From positions 1-49,726 of the forward strand of contig JAKAXT010000004.1 in the NCBI GenBank assembly GCA_021816425.1: a stretch of DNA of 49,726 nt, written 5' to 3'. How positions within the stretch are numbered: position 1 is the stretch's first letter; every line of letters starts with the position of its first letter. The position numbers and the translations under genes were made by a program. This DNA is from Pseudomonadota bacterium. Its GTDB lineage: Bacteria; Pseudomonadota; Gammaproteobacteria; Acidiferrobacterales; Acidiferrobacteraceae. Below are positions 34,037 to 42,039 of the stretch, piece after piece. The notes beneath the pieces are model-generated. The model was not told where the DNA came from, did no database searches, and saw nothing but the letters and a program-made list of their open reading frames with translations.

Positions 34037-36253
34037 TTATTCGCCCATCGCCAGGACCTGGGCCGCGATACTGTCCGCGTCGAGCCCGTTATAGTTCAAA
34101 AGCTCCCCTGGCTGCGCCGTGGTGTCGCCGCGTCTCCATGCCAGGGTGGCGCGCCGCGGGCTCCTTGTGCGCAACAGCACGGGCTCGAGCGAACCGGAGG
34201 GGCCGCCGCTCACCGCGACCAGGCGGTCGCCGTCGAAGAGCCGCGCGAACCGCGCGTCGTCCATGAAGCCGCGGTCGGGCTCGGCGACGGTTTCGGCGGC
34301 CACGTCGGAGGGCCGATACAGCTGCCGGGGGTTGACGACCGCCACTATGCGCACCCCGAATCCCTCGGCCTCCAGCCGATCCTTGGCGGCAAACACCGAC
34401 AGCAGGATCATGTCCCCGGCCGCCGCCAACACGACCCGGCCGCGGCGCCCCTGCGGCCCCTCGTAGAGGACCGCCGCGCCCTCGCGTACCGCGCGCCGCG
34501 CCGCCTCGACCGTCATGTAGATCGGAAGGGGGCTCTTGGAGGCGATGATGGCCATGCCCTTGTTCCAGCTGGTCGCCGCATACTCGTAGGCCGCCTGCGC
34601 GGCGTTGGCATCGGGCGGGAACAGCAGGTAGACGTTGCCGTTACGCATCTGGGCTGCGATGTAATTCTCGATCTCCGGCCGCTGGTGGGTCCAGCCATTG
34701 CGCCCCTGCTCGAGGGCGCCCGCGGTAAATAGGCAGACGGCCGATGGCGTGCGCCGCCGCAGCTCGGCCATGGCCTGGGTCACGGTCTGATAGATGGGCC
34801 AGCCGTTGATGGCGAAGGACTCGTAGGACAGCCACAGGCTGCGACCGCCGAACAAAGCGAGCCCCGCGGCAAGTCCCGCGCACGCGTCCTCGCTCAGCGG
34901 CTCGTAGACCTGCCCCCCGGGCTCCTGGTTGTAGAGGGGGTCCGAGGTCGGGTGCCGGATCTTCAATGCGTCGTTGATGTTTTTGAGCCCCGAGGCCTCG
35001 TTGCCGTCGGCGTTGGTGACGACGAATCGCGAGTCACGGCCGCCCACCCACGCGACCAGCGCCCCCACCGCCGTGGACGACACCGCCTTCTCGGTCGCAC
35101 CGTACTCCTTGATCGGAAAGGCGCCCAGGTCGTGGAGCGCGAGGGTCTTCTCCGTCACCATCGTCTGGGCCGCCGGACCGCCGCCCGCCCGCCTGAAATT
35201 CTCCCGCACCAGGGCCCAGGCCTCGGGGCTCAGGGCCCGCGCCGCGAGCGCCGCCTCGATGTGCGGCTTATCCAGCGTGTCGCCCGCGTAGAGGTTGTGC
35301 GACTTGGCCCCGTGCGCGTGGACGCCCGCGCCCTTCAGCTGCTTGATGATGAAGGCGGTGAGCGTTCCGCCAAGCGCGCTGCGCGCGGCCTCGTCGGCCG
35401 CGGCCAGCACCGCCTGGGCAAACGCCAGGCGCCCGGCGAAGGAAAACCGGGTCGAGTCCACGTAGCGTCCGGCCTGGCCCGCGTCATCGAAATCCTTGGC
35501 GTCGATAAGGACCACGCGCCCGAAGCCGTGGGCCTCGAAGTAGCGGCGCATATCGTCGTTGGAAAGTTCCGACACCATGGAATGGTGTTCCTGGCTGAAG
35601 CCGTTCCAGACGAGCGTGGGCAGGAAATTCGTGGCCGCCGGGTAACTCGTGTGAAAGTGCTTTATGGCGCTCAGGACGTAAGGCTCGCCAAGCCCGCCGT
35701 CGCCTATCGTCACGGGGAAAAGCAGTCCCGGATGCAGAAGGGCCCCCGCCATGGCGAAGTGCTGGCCCTGACCCAGGGGGCCCGCGGGCGCCAGTATCCC
35801 CGGGATCGCCCCCGACAGGTGCCCGAGCAATCCATGCTGTTCCCGGAAGCGGTCCATGAGGTCGGCCATGGTGTGGATCCCGAGCCCTTCCAGCGATCCG
35901 TCCAGGAACATGGCGCTGTAGAAGCCCGGCGCGTGATGGCCGACCTCGGTGACGATGTGCGTGTGCCCGAGCATGACAAAAGACGCGTAGGCCTCGGCGC
36001 TGGACGCGAAGCCCCCCGGGTGTCCGGAGGCCTTGGACGCGCACATCTGCAGCGTGACGTAGCGCAGGGCGTCGGCCATGAGCAGGGTCTGGTAGGCGGC
36101 CTCCCGGGAGCCCGCATCCTTGACCGCCCGGGCGTCTTCGGGAATGGCCGGGCGCGAGCCGAGCTCCGCGAAATCGGGCCAGGGCGCGCCGAAGGATTGC
36201 ATCCCGGCGCAGAAAGCGGGCGCGGTGGACGAGGAAGCGCTCTTTGAGGTCAT
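34037..36253 (-). CDS. Phosphoketolase-like ThDP enzyme (transketolase superfamily)
   Basis: A 738-residue ThDP-dependent protein. The N-terminal half has GHHAPGFYSAMFLDGSLE, an IPGILAPAGPLGQGQHFAMA segment and the Mg/ThDP-binding IGDGGLGEPYV. The later half has VYEPLSEDACAGLAAGLAL, YESFAING, GRNGWTHQRPEIENYI and LLFPPDANAAQ. These latter motifs resemble phosphoketolases (LSEHMCEGWLEGY, DHNGFTHQDPG, YLPPDAN) more than transketolases, yet the N-terminal motifs are divergent from both. It is therefore a ThDP enzyme on ketose phosphates or similar substrates; the exact reaction is uncertain. It has its own promoter and is followed by the DUF1537 kinase one base later. Confidence 0.75.
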   Translation of the reverse strand: MTSKSASSSTAPAFCAGMQSFGAPWPDFAELGSRPAIPEDARAVKDAGSREAAYQTLLMADALRYVTLQMCASKASGHPGGFASSAEAYASFVMLGHTHIVTEVGHHAPGFYSAMFLDGSLEGLGIHTMADLMDRFREQHGLLGHLSGAIPGILAPAGPLGQGQHFAMAGALLHPGLLFPVTIGDGGLGEPYVLSAIKHFHTSYPAATNFLPTLVWNGFSQEHHSMVSELSNDDMRRYFEAHGFGRVVLIDAKDFDDAGQAGRYVDSTRFSFAGRLAFAQAVLAAADEAARSALGGTLTAFIIKQLKGAGVHAHGAKSHNLYAGDTLDKPHIEAALAARALSPEAWALVRENFRRAGGGPAAQTMVTEKTLALHDLGAFPIKEYGATEKAVSSTAVGALVAWVGGRDSRFVVTNADGNEASGLKNINDALKIRHPTSDPLYNQEPGGQVYEPLSEDACAGLAAGLALFGGRSLWLSYESFAINGWPIYQTVTQAMAELRRRTPSAVCLFTAGALEQGRNGWTHQRPEIENYIAAQMRNGNVYLLFPPDANAAQAAYEYAATSWNKGMAIIASKSPLPIYMTVEAARRAVREGAAVLYEGPQGRRGRVVLAAAGDMILLSVFAAKDRLEAEGFGVRIVAVVNPRQLYRPSDVAAETVAEPDRGFMDDARFARLFDGDRLVAVSGGPSGSLEPVLLRTRSPRRATLAWRRGDTTAQPGELLNYNGLDADSIAAQVLAMGE

Positions 36254-36283
36254 GAACAGTCTCGGGCCTGGAAGGGATTTGCT

Positions 36284-36312
36284 ACTTTAAGGAGAGATGG
36301 GGTGCGAGGCAA
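36284..36312 (-). promoter_or_regulatory. Sigma-70-like promoter of the phosphoketolase-like gene
   Basis: On the minus strand TTGCCT and TAAAGT are exactly 17 nt apart, about 31 nt before the ATG at 36253. It starts just after the terminator of the upstream binding-protein gene, which fits an independent transcription unit. Confidence 0.55.
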
Positions 36313-36326
36313 GGCGGGAGGCCAAG

Positions 36327-36369
36327 AAAAAAAGGCGCACAGGCCGCATGGAAAATAGGCCGGTGCGCC
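36327..36369 (-). terminator. Intrinsic terminator downstream of binding-protein gene A'
   Basis: Read on the minus strand, a GGCGCACCGGCC / GGCCTGTGCGCC stem (12 positions, one mismatch) with a 12-nt loop is followed by seven T. It is nearly the same sequence as the terminator at 37633-37675. Confidence 0.8.
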
Positions 36370-36514
36370 CGAGAGGCGACTTCGAGGTCGGCGCGAGCCG
36401 TCTTCGTTCAGGGGCGCCCAAGGGCGCCCGGCCCCGGAGTTTCTTGGGGGTTCCGGCGGGCCGCGGGGCGCGGGACAGGCGAGCGTTTCGCTTCCGCGCG
36501 CACGGCCGGGCGCC

Positions 36515-37426
36515 TTAGTCGGTCGCGAACCCTTCGCGCTTGGCGTCTTGTCTCAGATAGCGCTGGATGCCGGTGGCGTAGATCGTGCCCCATTGCGCGC
36601 GCAGCCCCGTATCGACGTTCCGGTACTGGCTGGCATGCCCGGCCACCAGAGGCTTGCCGTGCGCGAAGCGTTTGCGCAATCGCGCCATGGCCTTCTCCCC
36701 GGCCGGGCTCAAGAGGGCGCGCACGATGGTCGCGCGGACCGTCTCGGGAAGTTTGGCGCTGAGCGAAAAGCCCTGGTTGGGGAAGTGACGGCTGCGCCTC
36801 AGGATCGTCACCTTCGTATGGTTGGGGTCCAGGTAATGGAGGCTCAGCCTCGGGCCTATGCCGAGAGTGCATTGACGGTCGGTCACGGCCTTGAAGATCT
36901 TCTTCCATCCATGCATGTTGTGGATATAGGGTTGGCGGGCGGGGTTCGGGAAAAGGCCCGTCACCCAGAGCGTCCCGAAATTCGGCACGGGCGGGGCGCA
37001 GAGCACGGCCCCGGTGGCGGCCCCCTCGAGGGTCTTCACCGACGACCCCTTCCAGGTGTAGAGGCGCCAGTCCTGCGTTTGCGGCACGCGCGGCCCGAGT
37101 GTCTGGTGGAGATAGTGCAGGCGCCACGAAATGAACTGCGGGCCGTCGAAGTAGATGTCGCCGCGATCCTTCCAGATCCAGAGCTCATAGGTGAGCCAGC
37201 CGTCCGGATGTCTGTAGACCACCGGGTGATGGAGCACCTTCGTGAGGAAGGCCGCGACTGGCCCGTAGTCGCGCAGCCCGCGCGCCGCGGTCTCGCGTGG
37301 TGCCGCGACCAAAACATAAGGCTTGGTCGCCACGACCGCCGCCTGGGCGCCGGACCAGATGGTTGCCGTCGACGCCGCGGCCGCCATCAGCGCGCGCGCC
37401 GCCCCCCACGATTTTTCGTGCTTCAT
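36515..37426 (-). CDS. Periplasmic substrate-binding protein, PhnD-like (copy A')
   Basis: A 303-residue secreted protein with an N-terminal signal peptide (cleavage probably near SGAQA). The mature part resembles PhnD-type (phosphate/phosphite/phosphonate or broader) substrate-binding proteins: RDYGPVAAFLTKVLHHPVVY followed by GDIYFDGPQFISWRLHYL. It is roughly 80 percent identical by eye to the gene at 38831-39751, so the two are recent paralogues. No ABC permease or ATPase is adjacent, so its transporter is elsewhere or it serves as a ligand sensor. The substrate cannot be read from the sequence. It has its own promoter and terminator. Confidence 0.78.
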   Translation of the reverse strand: MKHEKSWGAARALMAAAASTATIWSGAQAAVVATKPYVLVAAPRETAARGLRDYGPVAAFLTKVLHHPVVYRHPDGWLTYELWIWKDRGDIYFDGPQFISWRLHYLHQTLGPRVPQTQDWRLYTWKGSSVKTLEGAATGAVLCAPPVPNFGTLWVTGLFPNPARQPYIHNMHGWKKIFKAVTDRQCTLGIGPRLSLHYLDPNHTKVTILRRSRHFPNQGFSLSAKLPETVRATIVRALLSPAGEKAMARLRKRFAHGKPLVAGHASQYRNVDTGLRAQWGTIYATGIQRYLRQDAKREGFATD

Positions 37427-37449
37427 ATCCTTACTCCCACACCAGGGTG

Positions 37450-37478
37450 ATTATCTTCATAAAACCCGCAAGGTCTAA
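37450..37478 (-). promoter_or_regulatory. Sigma-70-like promoter of binding-protein gene A'
   Basis: On the minus strand TTAGAC and GATAAT are exactly 17 nt apart, about 23 nt before the ATG at 37426, where a GTAAGGAT ribosome binding site follows. An ACCTGCTAGAGT motif lies immediately upstream (37486-37497) and may be an alternative -10. Confidence 0.55.
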
Positions 37479-37485
37479 GCCGGTA

Positions 37486-37497
37486 ACTCTAGCAGGT
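37486..37497 (-). promoter_or_regulatory. ACCTGCTAGAGT motif, copy 1
   Basis: Exact minus-strand copy of a 12-mer also found at 49338-49349 (plus), and with one change (ACCTGCTAAAGT) at 39802-39813 (minus). All three lie 37-60 nt upstream of genes for exported proteins. TAGAGT with the preceding TGC could act as an extended -10. Confidence 0.4.
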
Positions 37498-37632
37498 CTT
37501 CGCCCAAGAGCCAGAGAGGGTCCTCGTGCGCGCCGCGGATGCCGTGCGGGAGGGCGACGGGCGTCTCCGCCTTCGATCCGGGCGCGACGCGGGCGCTATC
37601 CCTTTCGAAGCGGGGGCATGCGCCACGCCCAT

Positions 37633-37675
37633 AAAAAAAGGCGCACAAGCCGCATGGAAAATCGGCTTGTGCGCC
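37633..37675 (-). terminator. Intrinsic terminator downstream of binding-protein gene B
   Basis: A perfect 13-bp stem (GGCGCACAAGCCG with its complement), 10-nt loop, and seven T on the minus strand. It lies 43 nt past the stop of the gene at 37718. Confidence 0.88.
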
Positions 37676-37677
37676 CC

Positions 37678-37706
37678 GGGCGAGACGGCGCGTGGCCGTC
37701 TCGCCC
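37678..37706 (-). terminator. Second perfect hairpin directly upstream of the terminator
   Basis: GGGCGAGACGGC and its exact complement form a 12-bp stem with a 5-nt loop, between the stop codon of gene B and the T-tailed terminator. It has no T-run of its own, so it may be an mRNA 3'-end stabiliser rather than a terminator. Confidence 0.55.
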
Positions 37707-37717
37707 GCTAGTACCTC

Positions 37718-38800
37718 CTACGGACGGCGCAGCCCATCCTGGTTCAGGATGCGCGTAAAGATGGGCGACTCCAGGGTCTTGATGAAGTCCCGGCGCGCCG
37801 CGCGCTGGCGAGCCGTGAAGTGCCCCTTGATGCGGATCAGGTAGGTGGTGTCGATCTTGTTACCCGGGAGCGGCCGCGGATCGGAGACCGTGCCGCCGAG
37901 CGGGACCAGCGTGAAGACATGGGGGAACACGGCCTTCGTGTACTTGCCGAGCTGGTACATGATGACCGCCACATCCGCCTTGCCGTAGGCCACCGACCAC
38001 GGCTCGTCCCGGTGATGGATGCGCGCCCCGATAAGCCATTTGTCCTTCACGCGGCTGTTGAAGATCGCGTTGAACAGGCGATTCGCGGTCCAGCCCTTCG
38101 GCGGGTGCGGGTCGTGTTTGGCGATCTCGTAGATCGTGCTCGCGTAGTTCAGGAAGGCGCCCGGCTCGTTATAGGGGTTGGGGGTGACGAGATGCACGTT
38201 CGGCCGGCCCAGGTCCCACACGCTGTGGATATGCAGCGGGTTGCCGTGCTTCACAAGCAGGACGTTGCCGCGGCTCTTCATGATCGCCATCGGCTTGCCT
38301 TCCGTAAACCCATGGGCCTCGAGCTTATGTATGAGCCGCGGCGCCGCGATGGCCACTTCGGGCCGGCAGTGCAGATAGAAATTGCCGAAGCTCAAATCGT
38401 CGTGATGCAGCAGTTGGGGAAACGCGACCGGCGGACTCGTCGTGTAGTACCAGCTCCGGATGGTCCTTCCGTAGCGCGGCAGAAGCACTTTGCGCCAGAG
38501 CGTGTTCAGCGCCATGTGGTAGTTGCCTTCGGTGGACACCACCAGATCCACCTTGCGGCAGGCGCCCCTTTCGATGCTGCCGTGCAGATCAAAAAGAAGG
38601 TCCGCGGTCGGATCGGTGAGGTCGGCGGCCGCGGGACGCGCGTTACGCGGCCACATCAGCATCTTGGGCGCGTTGACCACGGGGTGGCCGTGAATGGCGG
38701 GCGCCCCCGGAACGTGCGGTATGCCCTTGGCAAAGGCGCAGGTCGTTGCAGCGGTGAGAAGCACTCCTCCCAGGAGAGTTTTCCATTTATTTTGTTTCAT
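37718..38800 (-). CDS. Periplasmic substrate-binding-like protein (gene B)
   Basis: A 360-residue exported protein with a signal peptide (MKQNKWKTLLGGVLLTAATTCAFA). The mature part looks like a type 2 periplasmic binding protein (PBP-like/ModA-like group): WDLGRPNVHLVTPNPYNEPGAFLNYASTIYEIA and VAYGKADVAVIMYQLGKYT are the ligand-cleft style segments of that fold. It is not closely similar to its two neighbours. It lies 30 nt downstream of gene A with an AAGGACGGAG ribosome binding site and is probably co-transcribed with it. Ligand unknown; an oxyanion is a guess from the fold only. Confidence 0.7.
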   Translation of the reverse strand: MKQNKWKTLLGGVLLTAATTCAFAKGIPHVPGAPAIHGHPVVNAPKMLMWPRNARPAAADLTDPTADLLFDLHGSIERGACRKVDLVVSTEGNYHMALNTLWRKVLLPRYGRTIRSWYYTTSPPVAFPQLLHHDDLSFGNFYLHCRPEVAIAAPRLIHKLEAHGFTEGKPMAIMKSRGNVLLVKHGNPLHIHSVWDLGRPNVHLVTPNPYNEPGAFLNYASTIYEIAKHDPHPPKGWTANRLFNAIFNSRVKDKWLIGARIHHRDEPWSVAYGKADVAVIMYQLGKYTKAVFPHVFTLVPLGGTVSDPRPLPGNKIDTTYLIRIKGHFTARQRAARRDFIKTLESPIFTRILNQDGLRRP

Positions 38801-38830
38801 GCTCCGTCCTTTTTTATTGGTTTCCGTGTG

Positions 38831-39751
38831 TCAGGGAGCAACCTGTTGACCGGTCGCGAACCCTTCGCGTTTAGCGTCTTGCTTAAGGTAGCGGTCGATG
38901 CCGGACGCATAGACCGTGCCCCACTGCGCATCAAGACTCTGATCCACGTTCCGATACTGGCTGGCATGCCCGGCGACCAGGCGGCGGCCGTGTGCGAAAC
39001 GTTTGCGCAACCGCATCATGGCCTTTTCTCCCTCCGGGCTCAAGAGTGCGCGCACGATGGCTTCACGCGCGCTCTTTGGGAGCTTCCGGCTTATGGTAAC
39101 GGCCTGGTTGGGGTAGTGGGGGCTGCGCTTCAAGATCGTCACTTTCCGGTCGTTCGGGTCCAGGTAGTGAACGCTTAGGCGCGGCCCCACGCCCAGCATG
39201 CATTGATGGCTGGCCACGGCCTTGAATATCCGTTTCCACCCATGCATGTTGTGGATGTAAGGCTGACGGGCCGGGTTCGGAAAAAGGCTCGTCACCCAAA
39301 GGGTTGCGAAATTGGGCACGGGCGGCGCGCACAGCATGGCCCCGGTGGCGGCGTCCGCGAGGTTCTTCACGGGCGAGCCCTTCCAGGTATAAAGCCGCCA
39401 GTCCTGGGGCTGCGGAATTCGTGGTCCGAGCGTTTGGTGAAGGTGGTGGAGCCGCCACGCCCCGAACTGCGGACCATCGAAATAAATGTCTCCGTAATCC
39501 TTCCATATCCAAAGTTCGTAGGTAAGCCACCCATTCGGATGCTTATAGACGACCGGATGATGCAGGACCTTCGTCAAGAAGGCGGCGATCGGCCCATAGT
39601 CCCGCTGGCCCCGCGCCACGGTCTCGCGCGGTGCCGCGACCAGGAGGTAGGGCTTGGTCGATACGACCGCGGCGCGCGCACCGGGGCAGAACGCCGGAGC
39701 CGCCGCCCAGGCCAGGGCGCAGAGCGCCGCCCGTAATCTTGCATATCTCAT
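38831..39751 (-). CDS. Periplasmic substrate-binding protein, PhnD-like (copy A)
   Basis: A 306-residue paralogue of the gene at 36515-37426, again with RDYGPIAAFLTKVLHHPVVY, GDIYFDGPQFGAW, PYIHNMHGW and a shared C-terminal DRYLKQDAKREGFATG. The ORF track starts at 40102, but that extension is low-complexity; the ATG at 39751 begins the signal peptide MRYARLRAALCALAWAAAPA and is the better start. It is the first gene of the A-B pair. No transporter partners are adjacent. It differs from copy A' by a few residues past the last common position (GQQVAP). Confidence 0.78.
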   Translation of the reverse strand: MRYARLRAALCALAWAAAPAFCPGARAAVVSTKPYLLVAAPRETVARGQRDYGPIAAFLTKVLHHPVVYKHPNGWLTYELWIWKDYGDIYFDGPQFGAWRLHHLHQTLGPRIPQPQDWRLYTWKGSPVKNLADAATGAMLCAPPVPNFATLWVTSLFPNPARQPYIHNMHGWKRIFKAVASHQCMLGVGPRLSVHYLDPNDRKVTILKRSPHYPNQAVTISRKLPKSAREAIVRALLSPEGEKAMMRLRKRFAHGRRLVAGHASQYRNVDQSLDAQWGTVYASGIDRYLKQDAKREGFATGQQVAP

Positions 39752-39801
39752 GTCTCGAGGTCCTCTCCCCCTTGATTGGGCCGCAAGGGCCCGGAAAACC
39801 C

Positions 39802-39813
39802 ACTTTAGCAGGT
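39802..39813 (-). promoter_or_regulatory. ACCTGCTAAAGT motif, copy 2
   Basis: One-base variant of the 12-mer at 37486-37497 and 49338-49349, 51 nt upstream of the start of binding-protein gene A; the surrounding bases (GGGACCTGCTAAAGTGGG) also resemble the A' leader. Confidence 0.4.
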
Positions 39814-40159
39814 CCCGGCCGAAGGGCCAGGACGCCATCGCGCTATCCCGCGGGCGCCGGGACGACCCCCGGGGGCGGCGGCCGCGATTCGATGACCGAC
39901 GAACCGCGATGATTCCCAAAATAACGGACTCATGGTCGAATGGCGCGCGAGACCCTTGATTCGTATGGTGTCCCCCGTTTTCCGTGGCAACGGCGCAGGC
40001 GCGACGGCCCCTCGCCGGTCGGCCCTTGCTTCGGCATCGGCGCGGCCACCCCTGCGGCGCGCCGTCGCGAACCGTTCGAGGCTGCAAAAGATATTCCCAC
40101 ATTCGCCGCGCGCGTATCCGCCGGCCGTCATGACATCGTTTACCGCGTCACGCGAAAAA

Positions 40160-40179
40160 CTCCGCCGTTCAGGGCGGAG
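40160..40179 (+). other. Hairpin resembling an IS200/IS605 right end
   Basis: CTCCGCC-GTTCAG-GGCGGAG followed by ATGG. TnpB-associated transposons of the IS200/IS605 group often end in a CCGCC-GTTCA-GGCGG hairpin followed by GAGGATG, which is also the 3' part of their guide RNA. No TnpB or TnpA reading frame is recognisable next to it, so this is at most a remnant. Confidence 0.25.
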
Positions 40180-40957
40180 ATGGACGGCGCGGAAGCCCGG
40201 TTATGTGAACGCTTTTCGGTCCGGGGTCGCCCACCGAGACGCGGCCGTCGCGCGTCATTTCGAGCAAGGACCGTCCTTGCGCCGGTCGTCTTCCCCGCCA
40301 TCATGACGTCGACGGCCCTGCGGCGTTTTGCGCGCGCGACATGAGCGGCTCCGGGCGCGGGCGGCGACCGCTGCCCGCCTGTTCGCCTCGGCCGCCCGAG
40401 TCGGCATCCGCCCCCACGACCTCGGCGGTCGGCGGCGCGATGGCGCGCGAGCCCCCGACGAACCCGGACGTCGCCTCGTGCGCCTCCCCGGCCGCTTGCG
40501 GCGGGTGCGGGGGCAGGCCGCGCGCGACGGGCCTCGAGGCGTCCCTTCCACGCAGGCGTCCCGCGCCTTTCCCGGGAGGCCCGCCCGCTTCTCGCCACAA
40601 AGCCCGTAATCGCGGCCGGCGTCCGTTGCGGCATCGTGGAGATCCGACGGGCGCGTGCGCCCCGATGGAGCTCCTCCTTGCGCTCCCCTTCGCGTTTCCC
40701 CGGGAGGCACCCCCGGTCGCCCGGCGGTGGCGGAGGGGAGGGAAGACGAATCCATCCCCGCGATTGGTCGCGACCGGGGCCGTGCCGTCGGGCGGCCCCC
40801 GCTCGCAGGCCTTGCGCGCCTGGGCCGCCCGCCTACGATGGACGCATTCCAAAGGCGACGACGCCCCGGGTGACCGTTTTCTCCCGGCCCATCGGTGGCG
40901 CCCCCGCCCGCCCAAGGCCCGGGTGTCGCGGGCGGCCCGCAGGGCCCAGCGCCGTCC

Positions 40958-40986
40958 TTTACCCCGTAGGGGGCGGCCGCTATACT
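40958..40986 (+). promoter_or_regulatory. Sigma-70-like promoter of the DarA/ketosynthase cluster
   Basis: TTTACC and TATACT are exactly 17 nt apart, about 90 nt upstream of the first gene (41077). The leader would be roughly 84 nt. Confidence 0.55.
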
Positions 40987-41076
40987 CCTCGCCAGAGCTC
41001 GCCGGCTTTTTGAAGTATCGAACGATCACGGCTTCGGACGCACGAGCGCAGCGTAGGTTGCGGGAAATCAACGATC

Positions 41077-42039
41077 ATGGCAGCGTCGCAGGCCGCAAAA
41101 CGCGTTCTCGTGGTCCACTACTCGCAAACGGGCCAGCTCGCGCGGGCCGTCCAGTCCTTCACGGCCCCTCTTCGCGCCTGCCCGGGCATCGAGGTCGTGG
41201 ACGCGCCCATCGTCCCTCGCGAGCCCTACCGGTTCCCGTGGAGATTCCTCGATTTTCTCGACACCTTTCCGGAGTGCGTCTATCTGGATCCGCCGGCGAT
41301 CGCGCCCGTGGCCTTCGATCCGGACGAGCGCTTCGATCTCATCATCCTGGCCTACCAGGTCTGGTTTCTGTCGCCGTCTCTGCCCATGACGGGCTTTCTG
41401 GGGTCGGACGCGGCCCGGGTGCTCGCGGGAAAGCCGGTCATCACGCTCATCGCCTGCCGGAACATGTGGCTCACCGCCGAGGCGAAGATGGTCGCGCTCC
41501 TCGAACGATGCGGCGCGCGGCTTATCGACAACGTGGTGCTGGTCGACCGGGGGCCGCCGTGGAGCACCTTCATCACGACCCCGCGCTGGCTTTTGACCGG
41601 ACGCAAAGACGCCTTCTGGAAGATCTTTCCCGAGGCTGGCGTGAGCGCCGCGGACATCGAGGGGGCGGCGCGGTTCGGGCGCGCCTTGAGCGTCGCGCTC
41701 CCCTTGCTCTCGGGGGCGCCCACTCAAAGCCTGCTGCGCGGCCTGGGCGCCGTGCGCGTCGACCCTCGCTACATCGCCAGCGAACGCATAGGTCACCGGA
41801 GTTTCCTGCTCTGGGGGCGGCTCCTGCGGCGTATCGGCCCTCCGGGCTCGCGTCCACGACGGGCGGTCCTGGTGCTTTACGCCGTGTTCCTCGCGACCAT
41901 GATCGTGACCGTGTTGCCCTTGACCCTGGCGGCGGCGTGGCTTCTGCGGCCTTTCCTGTCGGGGCGCCTGCGCGAGGCGGCGCGGCGTCTCGAGGCCCCT
42001 TCCGGCAGCGAGTGCGATCGCTGTGGTGACTTTCTGTGA
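41077..42039 (+). CDS. DarA-like dialkylresorcinol condensing enzyme
   Basis: A 320-residue protein with a flavodoxin-like N-terminus (RVLVVHYSQTGQLARAVQSF) and a C-terminal hydrophobic hairpin (about residues 266-298), the layout of the DarA family. DarA acts with a DarB ketosynthase to condense two beta-ketoacyl thioesters into dialkylresorcinols in flexirubin/aryl-polyene-type clusters. The following gene is DarB-like and overlaps by four bases (GTGA), strengthening the call. Membrane association is likely from the C-terminal hydrophobic stretch. Biochemical role here is inferred from family. Confidence 0.75.
   Translation: MAASQAAKRVLVVHYSQTGQLARAVQSFTAPLRACPGIEVVDAPIVPREPYRFPWRFLDFLDTFPECVYLDPPAIAPVAFDPDERFDLIILAYQVWFLSPSLPMTGFLGSDAARVLAGKPVITLIACRNMWLTAEAKMVALLERCGARLIDNVVLVDRGPPWSTFITTPRWLLTGRKDAFWKIFPEAGVSAADIEGAARFGRALSVALPLLSGAPTQSLLRGLGAVRVDPRYIASERIGHRSFLLWGRLLRRIGPPGSRPRRAVLVLYAVFLATMIVTVLPLTLAAAWLLRPFLSGRLREAARRLEAPSGSECDRCGDFL

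Larger units (their letters stand above)
39752..41076. other. 1.3-kb region without a convincing gene
   Basis: Long GC-rich stretch. ORFs such as 40301..41071 minus and the N-terminal part of 40341..42029 plus are arginine/proline/glycine-rich and match nothing I know. It contains the ACCTGCTAAAGT motif near the left end, an IS605-like hairpin at 40160-40179, and the promoter of the polyketide-like cluster at the right end. It may be eroded mobile-element or gene DNA. Confidence 0.5.

Noticed and set aside
40301-41071. 256-residue minus-strand ORF in the gene-poor region
   Set aside because: Low-complexity Arg/Gly/Pro composition, no motif, no ribosome binding site; treated as non-coding.
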